A stretch of 64,000 nucleotides of DNA from Acinetobacter bereziniae LMG 1003 = CIP 70.12 (GTDB lineage Bacteria; Pseudomonadota; Gammaproteobacteria; Pseudomonadales; Moraxellaceae), in the NCBI RefSeq assembly GCF_000368925.1, contig NZ_KB849756.1:1010271-1074270 (forward strand). The letters are read 5' to 3'. The stretch's first letter is position 1. The number at the start of each line of letters is the position of its first letter. Below the pieces are notes generated by a model. The model worked only from the letters and a program-made list of their open reading frames with translations. It did not search any database and was not told the origin of the DNA. This document shows positions 18,282 through 26,909 of this stretch, in pieces. A program made the translations under genes and the position numbers.

Positions 18282-19850
18282 ATGCCTCAATATTTATCCA
18301 AACAAGTGCTCGACCCAGACCAAGCTTTTTTTGGTCACCCTAAACCATTAAAAGGTTTATTTTTTACCGAGCTTTGGGAACGTTTTTCCTATTATGGTAT
18401 TCGCCCTCTATTAATCCTCTATATGGCGGCTTTAGTTGCTGATGGCGGTCTCGGTTTAGATCGCCCAACAGCATCAGCAATTGTCGGCTTATTTGCAGGC
18501 AGTATGTATTTAATGACCGTATTGGGTGGATGGGTTGCTGACAATTATCTCGGTCAAGAGCGCGCTGTGTGGTATGGCTCACTGATCATCGCACTCGGAC
18601 ATTTATCCATTGCATTGGCAGCCTTATTTGGACATTTCTTTTTTTATTTTGGTTTAGTTTTGATTGTGATCGGTTCTGGTTTATTTAAAACCTGTATTTC
18701 CGTCATTGTTGGCACTTTATATCAGGCTCAAGATTCACGGCGTGATGCAGGATTTTCCATTTTTTATATGGGAATTAATCTAGGTTCATTGACTGCCCCA
18801 CTATTGACTGGTTTATTGGTAAAAGAACATGGTTGGTACTGGGGATTCGGCATCGGTGGGGTTGGAATGTTAATCGCCTTACTGATTTTTAAGTTAATCA
18901 CTGTGCCTCAATTAAAACAATTTAATCATGTGCGTGGCAATGAAAATAACTGGGCTCGTCCTGTACATTACAATCCTAAAGCACCCCAAATGATCATAGG
19001 ATTTCTTGCAGTTGTTGGCTTGATTATCGCTCTAGTTTCTTTTGGAATAATCAACATCAATCCAATTCAGATCGCCACATATTTCACAATCACAATTTGT
19101 ATTTGTATTGCCTTATATTTCTGCTATCTATTGCTCTTTGCAGGTTTGAATAATACCGAGAAAAAACAAATCATCATCTGTTTTATTTTACTCATCACTG
19201 CTGCACTGTTCTGGTCAGCATTTGAACAAAAGCCAACATCTTTTAATCTTTTCGCCCAAGACTTTACAGATCGCCAATTCTTTGGCTTTGAAATACCCGC
19301 CGTTTGGTTTCAATCAATTAACCCGCTTTTCATTATTATTTTCGCACCAATCCTGGCATGGCTTTGGGTTAAATTAGGCAAACAAAACCGTGACCCTGGC
19401 TATATCACCAAATTCATTATTGCTTTACTCCTCGCTGCGGGTGGTTTCCTCGTAATGAGCATTGCCAGTTACTTGATCACCCAAAATGGTGGAACTGTTT
19501 CTGCATTGTGGATCGCATCAAGCCTCCTGCTTTTAACGCTAGGTGAATTATGCTTAAGCCCTGTTGGGCTCTCAACAATGACCAAACTTGCTCCAACCAT
19601 CATTCGTGGACAAGTGATGGGACTTTGGTTTACAGCATCTGCTTTAGGGAATTTGATGGCAGGTTTAATCGGTGGTCATGTTTCTATCAATGAAGTTGAG
19701 CAATTACCCCTCCTATTTATGCGATGTGTCATCGCTTTACTTCTAGGCGCACTCGTTCTATGGTTAATGAAAAAACCGATTCGTAAATTACTCAATCAAA
19801 CATCAACCCCCTCTCAAAAATCTCTTGATATGCAATTGGAAAAAGTATGA
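18282..19850 (+). CDS. POT family di/tripeptide transporter
   Basis: Proton-coupled oligopeptide symporter of 522 residues in the inner membrane. ATG 18282 is chosen because AGGAA ends 6 bases before it. The in-frame TTG at 18276 abuts that site. The POT signature FFTELWERFSYYGIRPLL (ExxER proton-coupling motif, about residues 28-45) and GGWVADNYLGQERAVWYG are clear. About 12-14 hydrophobic helices follow (for example the pair flanking EKKQIIICFILLITAALFWS). Closest named relatives would be DtpT/YjdL-type. The stop overlaps the aminopeptidase start (ATGA), so imported peptides can be handed to a cytosolic peptidase made from the same message. Confidence 0.92.
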   Translation: MPQYLSKQVLDPDQAFFGHPKPLKGLFFTELWERFSYYGIRPLLILYMAALVADGGLGLDRPTASAIVGLFAGSMYLMTVLGGWVADNYLGQERAVWYGSLIIALGHLSIALAALFGHFFFYFGLVLIVIGSGLFKTCISVIVGTLYQAQDSRRDAGFSIFYMGINLGSLTAPLLTGLLVKEHGWYWGFGIGGVGMLIALLIFKLITVPQLKQFNHVRGNENNWARPVHYNPKAPQMIIGFLAVVGLIIALVSFGIININPIQIATYFTITICICIALYFCYLLLFAGLNNTEKKQIIICFILLITAALFWSAFEQKPTSFNLFAQDFTDRQFFGFEIPAVWFQSINPLFIIIFAPILAWLWVKLGKQNRDPGYITKFIIALLLAAGGFLVMSIASYLITQNGGTVSALWIASSLLLLTLGELCLSPVGLSTMTKLAPTIIRGQVMGLWFTASALGNLMAGLIGGHVSINEVEQLPLLFMRCVIALLLGALVLWLMKKPIRKLLNQTSTPSQKSLDMQLEKV

Positions 19851-21649
19851 ACGCTTTATCACCTGCCAACAAATTAGAAAACCTTCGTACAATTATGAAG
19901 AAATATCAGCAGGATGCTTTTATCGCCATGAGTGCAGATCCACATATGTCAGAGTATCTACCTGATTATTGGAAAATACGCCAATGGCTAACAGGCTTTA
20001 CAGGTTCAGTTGGCACAATTGTCGTCACTCAAAACTTTGCAGGTTTATGGGTAGATGGTCGATATTGGGTACAAGCTGAACAGCAACTGGAAAATACAGG
20101 TTACGTTTTACAAAAGCAGACACCTGATCCTGCTTCAACACATTTGTCTTGGCTTTCACAACATTTAGCCAAAGATGCAAAAATTTGTGTCAATGGAAAT
20201 ACCATTTCAACTCAACAATATAGCGCATTATCAGCGCTTGCAATAGAACACAATTTCTTTATCCAAACAGACTTCGATTTAATTGATGAAATTTGGACTG
20301 AACGCCCAGCACTGCCCCTACAACCCATTTGGCAAATGGCAGATGATTTCAATGCACAAACACGTTTAGAAAAAATAATTGCGATCCGTGACAAACTTAT
20401 TCAGAAAAAAGCAACGGGGCATTTTATTTCTGCACTCGATGATATTGCTTGGATTTTAAATTGTAGAGGCAGTGATGTTGAATATAATCCCGTGTTCTTA
20501 GCACACTTATATATAGATCATTCTCGAACTGTGCTTTTCATTGATGATGCAAAACTTTCGACTGAAATACAGCGAAGATTTGCTTTGGATAACATCGAAA
20601 TCTTACCTTATAACGCAAGCATCGAGTTTTTGGTCGAACTTAAACAACAAAATATTTTAATTGATCCAGCAAAAACATCGATTGCTCATACACAAGCGAT
20701 TGAACACCATAATCACTTGATTCTAGATATCAATCCCAGCACATTATTTAAATCCCAGAAACACCCTTCAGAAATTCAGCATGTGCGCAATGCCATGATC
20801 AAAGATGGTGTAGCCTTGTGCCATTTTTTTCAATGGTTAGATACAGCGCTAACAAATAATGAATCCATCAATGAATTAACGATCGATGAGATGATCACTG
20901 GTTTCCGCGCCAAGCAAAAGGACTTTCTAGGACTAAGTTTTTCAACGATTGCAGGTTTTAATGCCAATGGGGCGCTACCCCATTATCGAGCAACTAAAGA
21001 AAGTTTCAGTGAAATCACGGGTGACGGCTTGTTACTGATTGATTCAGGTGCGCAGTATGCAGATGGTACGACAGATATCACCCGAGTTGTCCCTATCGGA
21101 AACACAAGTATTGAACAAAAACGTGATTATACGCTGGTATTGAAATGTCATATTGCGCTTGCTCAAACTGTCTTCCCAGAAGGCATTGAATCACCTCTTT
21201 TAGATTCGATCACACGTCAAACCCTGTGGAAATATGGTTTGGATTATCGTCATGGTACAGGTCACGGTGTAGGCTATGCATTGAATGTTCATGAAGGACC
21301 TCAAGTCATCTCTTATTATGCGCCAGCGACATCTTTTACCAAGATGCGTGAAGGCATGATTAGCTCTAATGAGCCAGGCTTATACCATCAAGAAAAGTAT
21401 GGGATTCGCATTGAAAATCTTGTCGTCAACAAAATTAAGCATTTTGAAGATACGACTTATGGTCAGTTCTTAGAATTCGAAACACTTACACTGTGCCCGA
21501 TTAACCGAAGCTGTATTATTTTAGAGTTGTTAAATGATGATGAAAAAGCATGGCTGAATCAATACCATCAAATAGTCAGAGAACGATTAGCGTCCCACTT
21601 AGAAGGTGATGTTTTAAACTGGCTAAATGAAAATACCCAAGCAATTTAA
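19847..21649 (+). CDS. Aminopeptidase P family (M24B metallopeptidase)
   Basis: Removes N-terminal residues preceding proline. It has 600 residues, the long three-domain form rather than the 440-residue E. coli PepP. There are two creatinase-type N domains (about 1-160 and 160-310), the M24 catalytic domain (about 315-540) and a short M24_C tail. Metal ligands are visible: Asp in LIDSGAQYADGTTD and TTDITR, His in GTGHGVGYALNVHEG, Glu in SNEPGLYH and GIRIENL. Translational coupling to the POT transporter (4-base overlap) suggests use of imported proline-containing peptides. A terminator follows. Confidence 0.93.
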   Translation: MNALSPANKLENLRTIMKKYQQDAFIAMSADPHMSEYLPDYWKIRQWLTGFTGSVGTIVVTQNFAGLWVDGRYWVQAEQQLENTGYVLQKQTPDPASTHLSWLSQHLAKDAKICVNGNTISTQQYSALSALAIEHNFFIQTDFDLIDEIWTERPALPLQPIWQMADDFNAQTRLEKIIAIRDKLIQKKATGHFISALDDIAWILNCRGSDVEYNPVFLAHLYIDHSRTVLFIDDAKLSTEIQRRFALDNIEILPYNASIEFLVELKQQNILIDPAKTSIAHTQAIEHHNHLILDINPSTLFKSQKHPSEIQHVRNAMIKDGVALCHFFQWLDTALTNNESINELTIDEMITGFRAKQKDFLGLSFSTIAGFNANGALPHYRATKESFSEITGDGLLLIDSGAQYADGTTDITRVVPIGNTSIEQKRDYTLVLKCHIALAQTVFPEGIESPLLDSITRQTLWKYGLDYRHGTGHGVGYALNVHEGPQVISYYAPATSFTKMREGMISSNEPGLYHQEKYGIRIENLVVNKIKHFEDTTYGQFLEFETLTLCPINRSCIILELLNDDEKAWLNQYHQIVRERLASHLEGDVLNWLNENTQAI

Positions 21650-21664
21650 CTCTCTATATCAATC

Positions 21665-21702
21665 AAAAAAGCGCAGAGCCTTTTGACTGTGCGCTTTTTT
21701 GA
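21665..21702 (+). terminator. Terminator after the aminopeptidase gene
   Basis: Arms aaaaaagcgca and tgcgctttttt with a loop of about 13 bases. A T run serves the plus strand. Confidence 0.85.
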
Positions 21703-21974
21703 AAATCCATATACCATTGATGCGTATAATAAATATAAAATTCCGTACTTTATTGCATAGTGAGTTTATGAAAAACACATACAATAAAATATCGTTTATC
21801 TTCAATAATAAAATTAACCATCGAATATATTGGGTGATGATATGAGTGTTGTGACCACCCTGCCTTATGTTTAAAGTTTAATGACTTTGCACAGATGATG
21901 CTTCATTTCTTCAAAGATGGAAAAAGTGAATCCGATCTGATCGAATCACCGAACACTGCAATCAACAAGAGCAC
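21703..21974. other. Intergenic region with a possible gene remnant
   Basis: Between two convergent genes. A frame open from 21841 to about 21973 on the plus strand reads protein-like (LKFNDFAQMMLHFFKDGKSE, then a few acidic residues). It lacks an early start and is preceded by a stop at 21838. It may be a decayed gene fragment. I recognise no family, and chance is possible over this length. Confidence 0.3.
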
Positions 21975-22625
21975 TTATAGTACGATTTTGATTCTTTCCG
22001 TTTGGGTTGTGACTTTTGCATTTTTACATGCATTGGATGATTGAATAGTTTTAATCACTTCATTGCGACGGGGTAAAATCTTTAAACTTGAAACAATTTC
22101 CCCACCCGTTTTACAATCTTGCTCACCCAACTTCTCACTAAAACGACCCGGATGACTCGAAGATTCAGCAGTTGCAATAATTTTAGCTTTCCACCCATCA
22201 AAATAGACTAAATCCGTTGTCTGGGAAACTTGCCCCTGCCCCGAGCCAGCAGACTCTATTTCAACCAAATCGATTGGTTTTGCTCGATATTGCACCGTAT
22301 GTACTGTGAAATCATTGGCTTGACCACCGAACTCAAGTATTCGAGATTGTTTTAACTTTGGGCGCGTCAATATATAGCCTCCCCAAAAATTTCGTCCTGC
22401 ATTTTCAAATGTTACACCAGAGAGATAAGCCAGCTCTCCAGACAACAAATGAACCTCTTTCATATAATCAATCATGATCGCTTTGGCGGGTGTCGCTTGA
22501 GAATCGTTTAGGTTCGTTATACTGTTGATCACTGCTTGATCTGTAGGAGTTGCTGCAAAACTCAGGGCAGATGCGCTTAGAACAAAAACCATAGTACTCA
22601 ATCGAACTGAAGAATAGTAAAGCAT
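21975..22625 (-). CDS. Exported protein of unknown function
   Basis: 216 residues from ATG 22625, which gives a good signal peptide (MLYYSSVRLSTMVFVLSASA, cleavage near SFA-ATP). The longer reading begins with TTG at 22640. The mature part is soluble, with mixed charge and two cysteines in EQDCKTGGE and SNACKNAK that could pair in the periplasm. I recognise no catalytic motif. It follows the YARHG-domain gene by about 36 bases on the same strand, so the two are likely cotranscribed. Confidence 0.75.
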   Translation of the reverse strand: MLYYSSVRLSTMVFVLSASALSFAATPTDQAVINSITNLNDSQATPAKAIMIDYMKEVHLLSGELAYLSGVTFENAGRNFWGGYILTRPKLKQSRILEFGGQANDFTVHTVQYRAKPIDLVEIESAGSGQGQVSQTTDLVYFDGWKAKIIATAESSSHPGRFSEKLGEQDCKTGGEIVSSLKILPRRNEVIKTIQSSNACKNAKVTTQTERIKIVL

Positions 22626-22661
22626 AAAATAAACGCTCAAATTTTGTGATGGATTGTGTGC

Positions 22662-23330
22662 TTAACGTCCCCATTCCATTTTAGCCATGTATGGACGTAT
22701 TTTTTTAATTCGTTGAATATTGGTTTTTTCAATCTGAGTTAATTGGTTTTCTACATTGGTACTACATGGCATATACCAGTTTTGATCAGCAAATTGATTG
22801 GCAATTTCACGATTTGCAAATGAATAACCATGTCGTGCATAAATTTCATTACGCATCCAATCCAGTTCTTCTGCGGGAATTTGTATATCTTGATCTTTCA
22901 ATAAACGTTGAGAAGCAACAGGATAATCACCCACATCTTTTTGATAACGACATTGTTGCGGTTTTAAGTCAAAATATTTAGGTTTTACTTTTGCTGTTGT
23001 AGACTCCCAACTCGACTCCAACAAATTAGGTTGACTATGACTTACCACAAAAGTAAATACCCCACTGCTTGAAGGTGCACCGCTTTCAGTTGCGGTAATT
23101 TTATAGCCTTGAGCTGTGTTCTGCACCTTACCTGTGAAGTTCTGTTTGTTCTTACCCAAAATACTGTAACCTTTGACCTGATTTCGATCTATTGATTGAA
23201 TAAAAACACCGATTTTTTGTTCATCATATTTTCCAGACCAAGATTTCTGTAATTGTTGAATATCCAGTGCATAGCCACTTTGAGTAAAAATTGCGGAAAG
23301 CCCTATACATGTTATTAATCGCTTATTCAT
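22662..23330 (-). CDS. YARHG domain-containing exported protein
   Basis: 222 residues with a signal peptide (MNKRLITCIGLSAIFTQSGYA). The last 80 residues hold the YARHG domain: MRNEIYARHGYSFANREIA with the usual downstream NQFADQNWYMP. This domain is thought to be extracellular, often tied to cell wall or peptide functions, but its activity is not established. The central part is a beta-rich region. AGGAAT lies before the ATG. It is first of a two-gene unit with the exported protein downstream. Confidence 0.85.
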   Translation of the reverse strand: MNKRLITCIGLSAIFTQSGYALDIQQLQKSWSGKYDEQKIGVFIQSIDRNQVKGYSILGKNKQNFTGKVQNTAQGYKITATESGAPSSSGVFTFVVSHSQPNLLESSWESTTAKVKPKYFDLKPQQCRYQKDVGDYPVASQRLLKDQDIQIPAEELDWMRNEIYARHGYSFANREIANQFADQNWYMPCSTNVENQLTQIEKTNIQRIKKIRPYMAKMEWGR

Positions 23331-23506
23331 TGTTATTCCTATTTGTTATGACGATGAGTGATACATATTCACGGTAATTTTAAAACAAATTATCGTATTT
23401 GTGGTGCAACATGATGCAAAAAAATCAAATTCAATCCAAATATAAACACTGTGTTTGGATATATCTTTGATTATAATTTACTGAACCCGTTTTATTACAT
23501 AACAGT

Positions 23507-24178
23507 ATGGCAAAAATAAAAAACAATCTGCCCACGATAAGTTTAGGTATAGTTTCTCTCTTGGTCTATGCCTATCTGTGTTACCTCATGGTCGCAATAT
23601 GTTTGCAATATTTTCCTTGGAACACAGAACAGCATTTTTTATTGCTTAAGCAAGATGTAGTCAATACTCAACCTTGGCAGACGGCTTTTAAAATCCATGT
23701 GATCAGCAGTAGCTTTGTACTCATCGCTGGATTTACACAGTTTTTCCGTGTCTTTCGCACGCGTTTTCCCCGAATTCATCGTTGGAGTGGTTGGCTGTAT
23801 CTGATCACCATTTTAGGGTTTTCTTTACCCAGTGGTTTAATTCTAGCTTTTTCAGCAGCTGGAGGGTTATCTACCCAAATCAGCTTTGTCTTATTAAGTT
23901 CACTCTGGGCAATTACCACCCTATCCGCGTTGTACTTTTTATTGAAAAAACGTTGGATTTTACATCGTGACTGGATGATTCGGAGCTTCGCTCTCAGCCT
24001 TTCTGCATTAAGTTTAAGAACATGGAAAATGGGACTTTACACTTTACAGCCCTATTTTGATTGGCTGACACCTGTGCATATCTATCAATTGGAGTCTTGG
24101 TTAGGTTGGGTGGTTAATTTAATTGTCGCAGAGATCATTATTCTCAAATTGCATTTATACAAGACAGAAAAGCCCTAA
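23507..24178 (+). CDS. DUF2306 membrane protein
   Basis: 223 residues with about six hydrophobic helices. It matches the DUF2306 pattern: HRWSGWLYLITILGF after RFPRI, and HRDWMIRSFALSLSALSLR later. The conserved histidines at the membrane edge resemble those of cytochrome b561-like proteins, but no function is established. It is a single gene divergent from the YARHG gene. The stop codon lies inside the hairpin that follows. Confidence 0.85.
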   Translation: MAKIKNNLPTISLGIVSLLVYAYLCYLMVAICLQYFPWNTEQHFLLLKQDVVNTQPWQTAFKIHVISSSFVLIAGFTQFFRVFRTRFPRIHRWSGWLYLITILGFSLPSGLILAFSAAGGLSTQISFVLLSSLWAITTLSALYFLLKKRWILHRDWMIRSFALSLSALSLRTWKMGLYTLQPYFDWLTPVHIYQLESWLGWVVNLIVAEIIILKLHLYKTEKP

Positions 24179-24194
24179 ATAAATTTAGGGCTTT
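24169..24194. terminator. Hairpin between convergent genes
   Basis: Arms aaagccctaaat (24169-24180) and atttagggcttt (24183-24194), a 12-bp perfect stem. It overlaps the DUF2306 stop codon. T runs are short on both strands, so efficiency is uncertain. Confidence 0.65.
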
Positions 24195-24224
24195 CGAATC
24201 ACCTTCTACAATTTAGTGAACGTT

Positions 24225-26018
24225 TTAATCTTTTCGCGTCACCGTGTAATGATTTAAATCCAGTTGTTTTAACTGATTACGAAGCTCTTGCAATGACCAA
24301 GGCCATGCCGCAAAATTTCGTCCATTTTCATCCAGATAATAAGACTTACAGCCACCTGCATTGAATACCGTTGTTTTTAGATGCTTTTGTAGACGTCGAT
24401 TATGTTGGGTAATCACATCTCCCTTAATTTCAAAACGGGTGAACTTCTGATCACGCATTTTTAGTAAACCATCAACAATATAGCCGACTTGCGCTTCCGC
24501 AATACCAATAAATGAATCATAGACCAGAATATTTGGACCCAAGACCAAGAATGCATTGGGAACATGTTCAATGCTTGCACCTAAATACGCTTCTGGAGAA
24601 CTGTTTTTCCATCGCTCTGCAAGGACTTGACCATTGGCATCATAAACACGTTTACCAATCGGCGGATGAGAAACTTCAAAACCTGTTCCCCAAATGATCA
24701 CATCAACTTCATGACACTCACCATTGGCTGCAATCACCGTATTACCGTCTATTTCCACCAAACCATGAGGAACAAGGTCAACATTGTCTTGTTGTAAGGC
24801 TGGATAATAATTGTTCGCAAACAATAAACGCTTACATCCAATGGTAAAGTTAGGGGTCACGTCTTTACGCAGTTTTTCATCTTTAATTTGTAATTTGAGT
24901 AATTGCTTACTTAAAAAATTGACAGGTTCGAGTACTTTCGGATTGCGTAACCCAAAGTTAATCCCATTTAAAATCTGAGCAATACTGTTGCGCCAAGTTT
25001 GTTGAATGACTGGAAACTTAGAAATAATCCCTTTCGCAGTTTCATTCAATTCCATGTCAGCCTTAGGAAGTACCCATGGTGCTGTGCGCTGGAACACAAT
25101 CAATTGTTTCGCTAAAGGTTGAACTTGTGGAATAAATTGAATTGCTGAAGCGCCCGTACCAATGACAGCCACACGTTTACCTGTTAAATCATAATCATGA
25201 TTCCAACGTGCAGAGTGAAACATTTCCCCCTTGAATGTTTCAATACCTTTTAATTTAGGCATCGAAGGTTCAGTAATTGGACCTGTAGTAAAAATCACTG
25301 TTTTTGCTTGGTAAGCGCCTTTAGATGTTTCTAAGTGCCAAATATGTTGTACTTCATCCCATTTGGCACTGATCAATTCATTATTAAATTCAATTTTCTC
25401 ACCAAGGTCGTATTTTTCCACCACCTCTTCTAAATAACTTAATATTTCAGGCTGTTTGGCAAACAGATGACTCCATTTATGACTAGGAGAGAATGAAAAA
25501 GAATAAAGCGCAGATGGCACATCACAACCGCAACCTGGATAATTGTTATCACGCCACGTACCACCAACACGGTTGGCTTTTTCTAGTACAACATAGTCAT
25601 GATAGCCCACTTGATTCATTTGATAAGCCGCAGCAATTCCAGAGATACCTGCCCCGACCACAATAGTATCATAGGTATGAACGGGCTGTTTTTTCTGAGC
25701 ACTGGTTACTTTTTTATCAGCAGTCTGTTCAGCGCTCTCTGGTTTCACTGTTGTTTGAGTTGTAGCTTTTTGTTGAGTCGACTTTACCGCAGCTTTAGCC
25801 GTTTTTTGAATCTCCGCTTTAGCAGCGCCAACTTTCGCAGCAGTGGATTTCGCAGGCTTGGATACGGTTTTTACTTCTAATGCTTTGTCTTCTAAATTTG
25901 CAGATTGTGCTGTGTTCGGTTGAGTCACATGCTTAATCTCTTCCAACGTTGTTTGCGTTGTCGTCTTTTTCACGCTTTTATCTTCTGGATGTGTATCTAA
26001 AGTGGTTTCAGTCGTCAT
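24225..26018 (-). CDS. FAD/NAD(P) Baeyer-Villiger-type monooxygenase with basic N-terminal extension
   Basis: Class B flavin monooxygenase of 597 residues. The catalytic part starts near residue 115: FAD motif TIVVGAGISGIAAAYQ, then GGTWRDNNYPGCGCD. The Baeyer-Villiger fingerprint FxGxxFHxxxW is in FKGEMFHSARWNHD, the NADP motif is VAVIGTGASAIQ, and late ATG-like WGTGFEV is present. Residues 1-112 are an extra Lys/Thr/Ala/Gln-rich, low-complexity, probably disordered segment with KAAVKS-type repeats not typical of the family. Family members oxidise ketones or fatty/long-chain substrates. The third position in the operon after a PF10118 protein and an SDR suggests lipid or alcohol/ketone oxidation. 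Confidence 0.9.
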   Translation of the reverse strand: MTTETTLDTHPEDKSVKKTTTQTTLEEIKHVTQPNTAQSANLEDKALEVKTVSKPAKSTAAKVGAAKAEIQKTAKAAVKSTQQKATTQTTVKPESAEQTADKKVTSAQKKQPVHTYDTIVVGAGISGIAAAYQMNQVGYHDYVVLEKANRVGGTWRDNNYPGCGCDVPSALYSFSFSPSHKWSHLFAKQPEILSYLEEVVEKYDLGEKIEFNNELISAKWDEVQHIWHLETSKGAYQAKTVIFTTGPITEPSMPKLKGIETFKGEMFHSARWNHDYDLTGKRVAVIGTGASAIQFIPQVQPLAKQLIVFQRTAPWVLPKADMELNETAKGIISKFPVIQQTWRNSIAQILNGINFGLRNPKVLEPVNFLSKQLLKLQIKDEKLRKDVTPNFTIGCKRLLFANNYYPALQQDNVDLVPHGLVEIDGNTVIAANGECHEVDVIIWGTGFEVSHPPIGKRVYDANGQVLAERWKNSSPEAYLGASIEHVPNAFLVLGPNILVYDSFIGIAEAQVGYIVDGLLKMRDQKFTRFEIKGDVITQHNRRLQKHLKTTVFNAGGCKSYYLDENGRNFAAWPWSLQELRNQLKQLDLNHYTVTRKD

Positions 26019-26035
26019 AGTCGTCTACTCAAATC

Positions 26036-26881
26036 TTATTTTACGTATTTATTAAATAATGGATAACCAATACCCAACATCTTGGCATACAATGCTGGCG
26101 AAGCACGTTTCATGATCCAGAACAGCTTTGCATCGGGTTGCGGAATGGTATAAAGCTTGTTTGCATCCAGATTATTTAAGGTCTTGATAGCAACTTGATC
26201 GCTGGTGGTAAATGCATGATTCATTAGCAAATCATCGGCTAGCCCTGCGTAATGTCCCGGTAAACGACCATTTTTCATAATATTGGTTGGTACCAATGTT
26301 GGACATAACACATTGACGCGAATATTGTCTTTGCGAAGTTCAGCGGATAGGGTTTCTGACAAAGCCAATACACTGGATTTGGTCACGTTATAAGCCGTCA
26401 TCTCTGGTGCTGCGGTATAACCAGCCGCTGAAGCCACATTAATAATTGCGCCGCGACCTTGTTGTTTAAACTTTGGGACAAAGTAATGACAGCCGTGAAT
26501 CACTCCCCACAAATTGACATGCATACACCATTGCCAATCCTCTAAAGAAACTTCATCAAACTTGCCACCTAAACCGACACCCGCATTATTAATAACCAAA
26601 CTCACAGGATGATTCATTAATTTTTCAGCCTGTTCAGCCAGCGCTTTGACTTGCTCTTTCAGTCCAACATCACATTGCACCGCAAAGGCTTTTCCAGAAG
26701 TTTGTGACTCAATCAAATTTACCGTTTCTTGAGCAGCGTCTAAATTAATATCAGCACAAACAATCGTTCCACCACGCTTGGCAAGCTCCAAGGCAAAACT
26801 ACGACCAATTCCACTGCCAGCACCAGTCACCACTGCATAAGCATTTTGGCTAGGTTTTGCCTTTTTAGAAAAAAATCCCAT
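26036..26881 (-). CDS. SDR family oxidoreductase
   Basis: NAD(P)-dependent short-chain dehydrogenase, 281 residues. It has a basic leader (MGFFSKKAKPSQ), the nucleotide motif VVTGAGSGIGRSFA (about 18-31), NNAG in VINNAGVGLGG, the catalytic Ser in NVASAAGY, and YNVTKSSVL for Tyr/Lys. The C-terminal segment (about 230-281) is hydrophobic and could contact membrane or lipid. It lies 17 bases before the monooxygenase and 28 after the PF10118 gene, so the three form one operon. Its substrate is not known; an alcohol or ketone partner of the monooxygenase is the natural guess. Confidence 0.92.
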   Translation of the reverse strand: MGFFSKKAKPSQNAYAVVTGAGSGIGRSFALELAKRGGTIVCADINLDAAQETVNLIESQTSGKAFAVQCDVGLKEQVKALAEQAEKLMNHPVSLVINNAGVGLGGKFDEVSLEDWQWCMHVNLWGVIHGCHYFVPKFKQQGRGAIINVASAAGYTAAPEMTAYNVTKSSVLALSETLSAELRKDNIRVNVLCPTLVPTNIMKNGRLPGHYAGLADDLLMNHAFTTSDQVAIKTLNNLDANKLYTIPQPDAKLFWIMKRASPALYAKMLGIGYPLFNKYVK

Positions 26882-26909
26882 ATCTCTTCAATCCATCTAT
26901 TTTTTTATT

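Noticed and set aside
21975..24178. Toxin-antitoxin or defence island
   Set aside because: The genes are exported or membrane proteins with no nuclease, helicase or toxin motifs.
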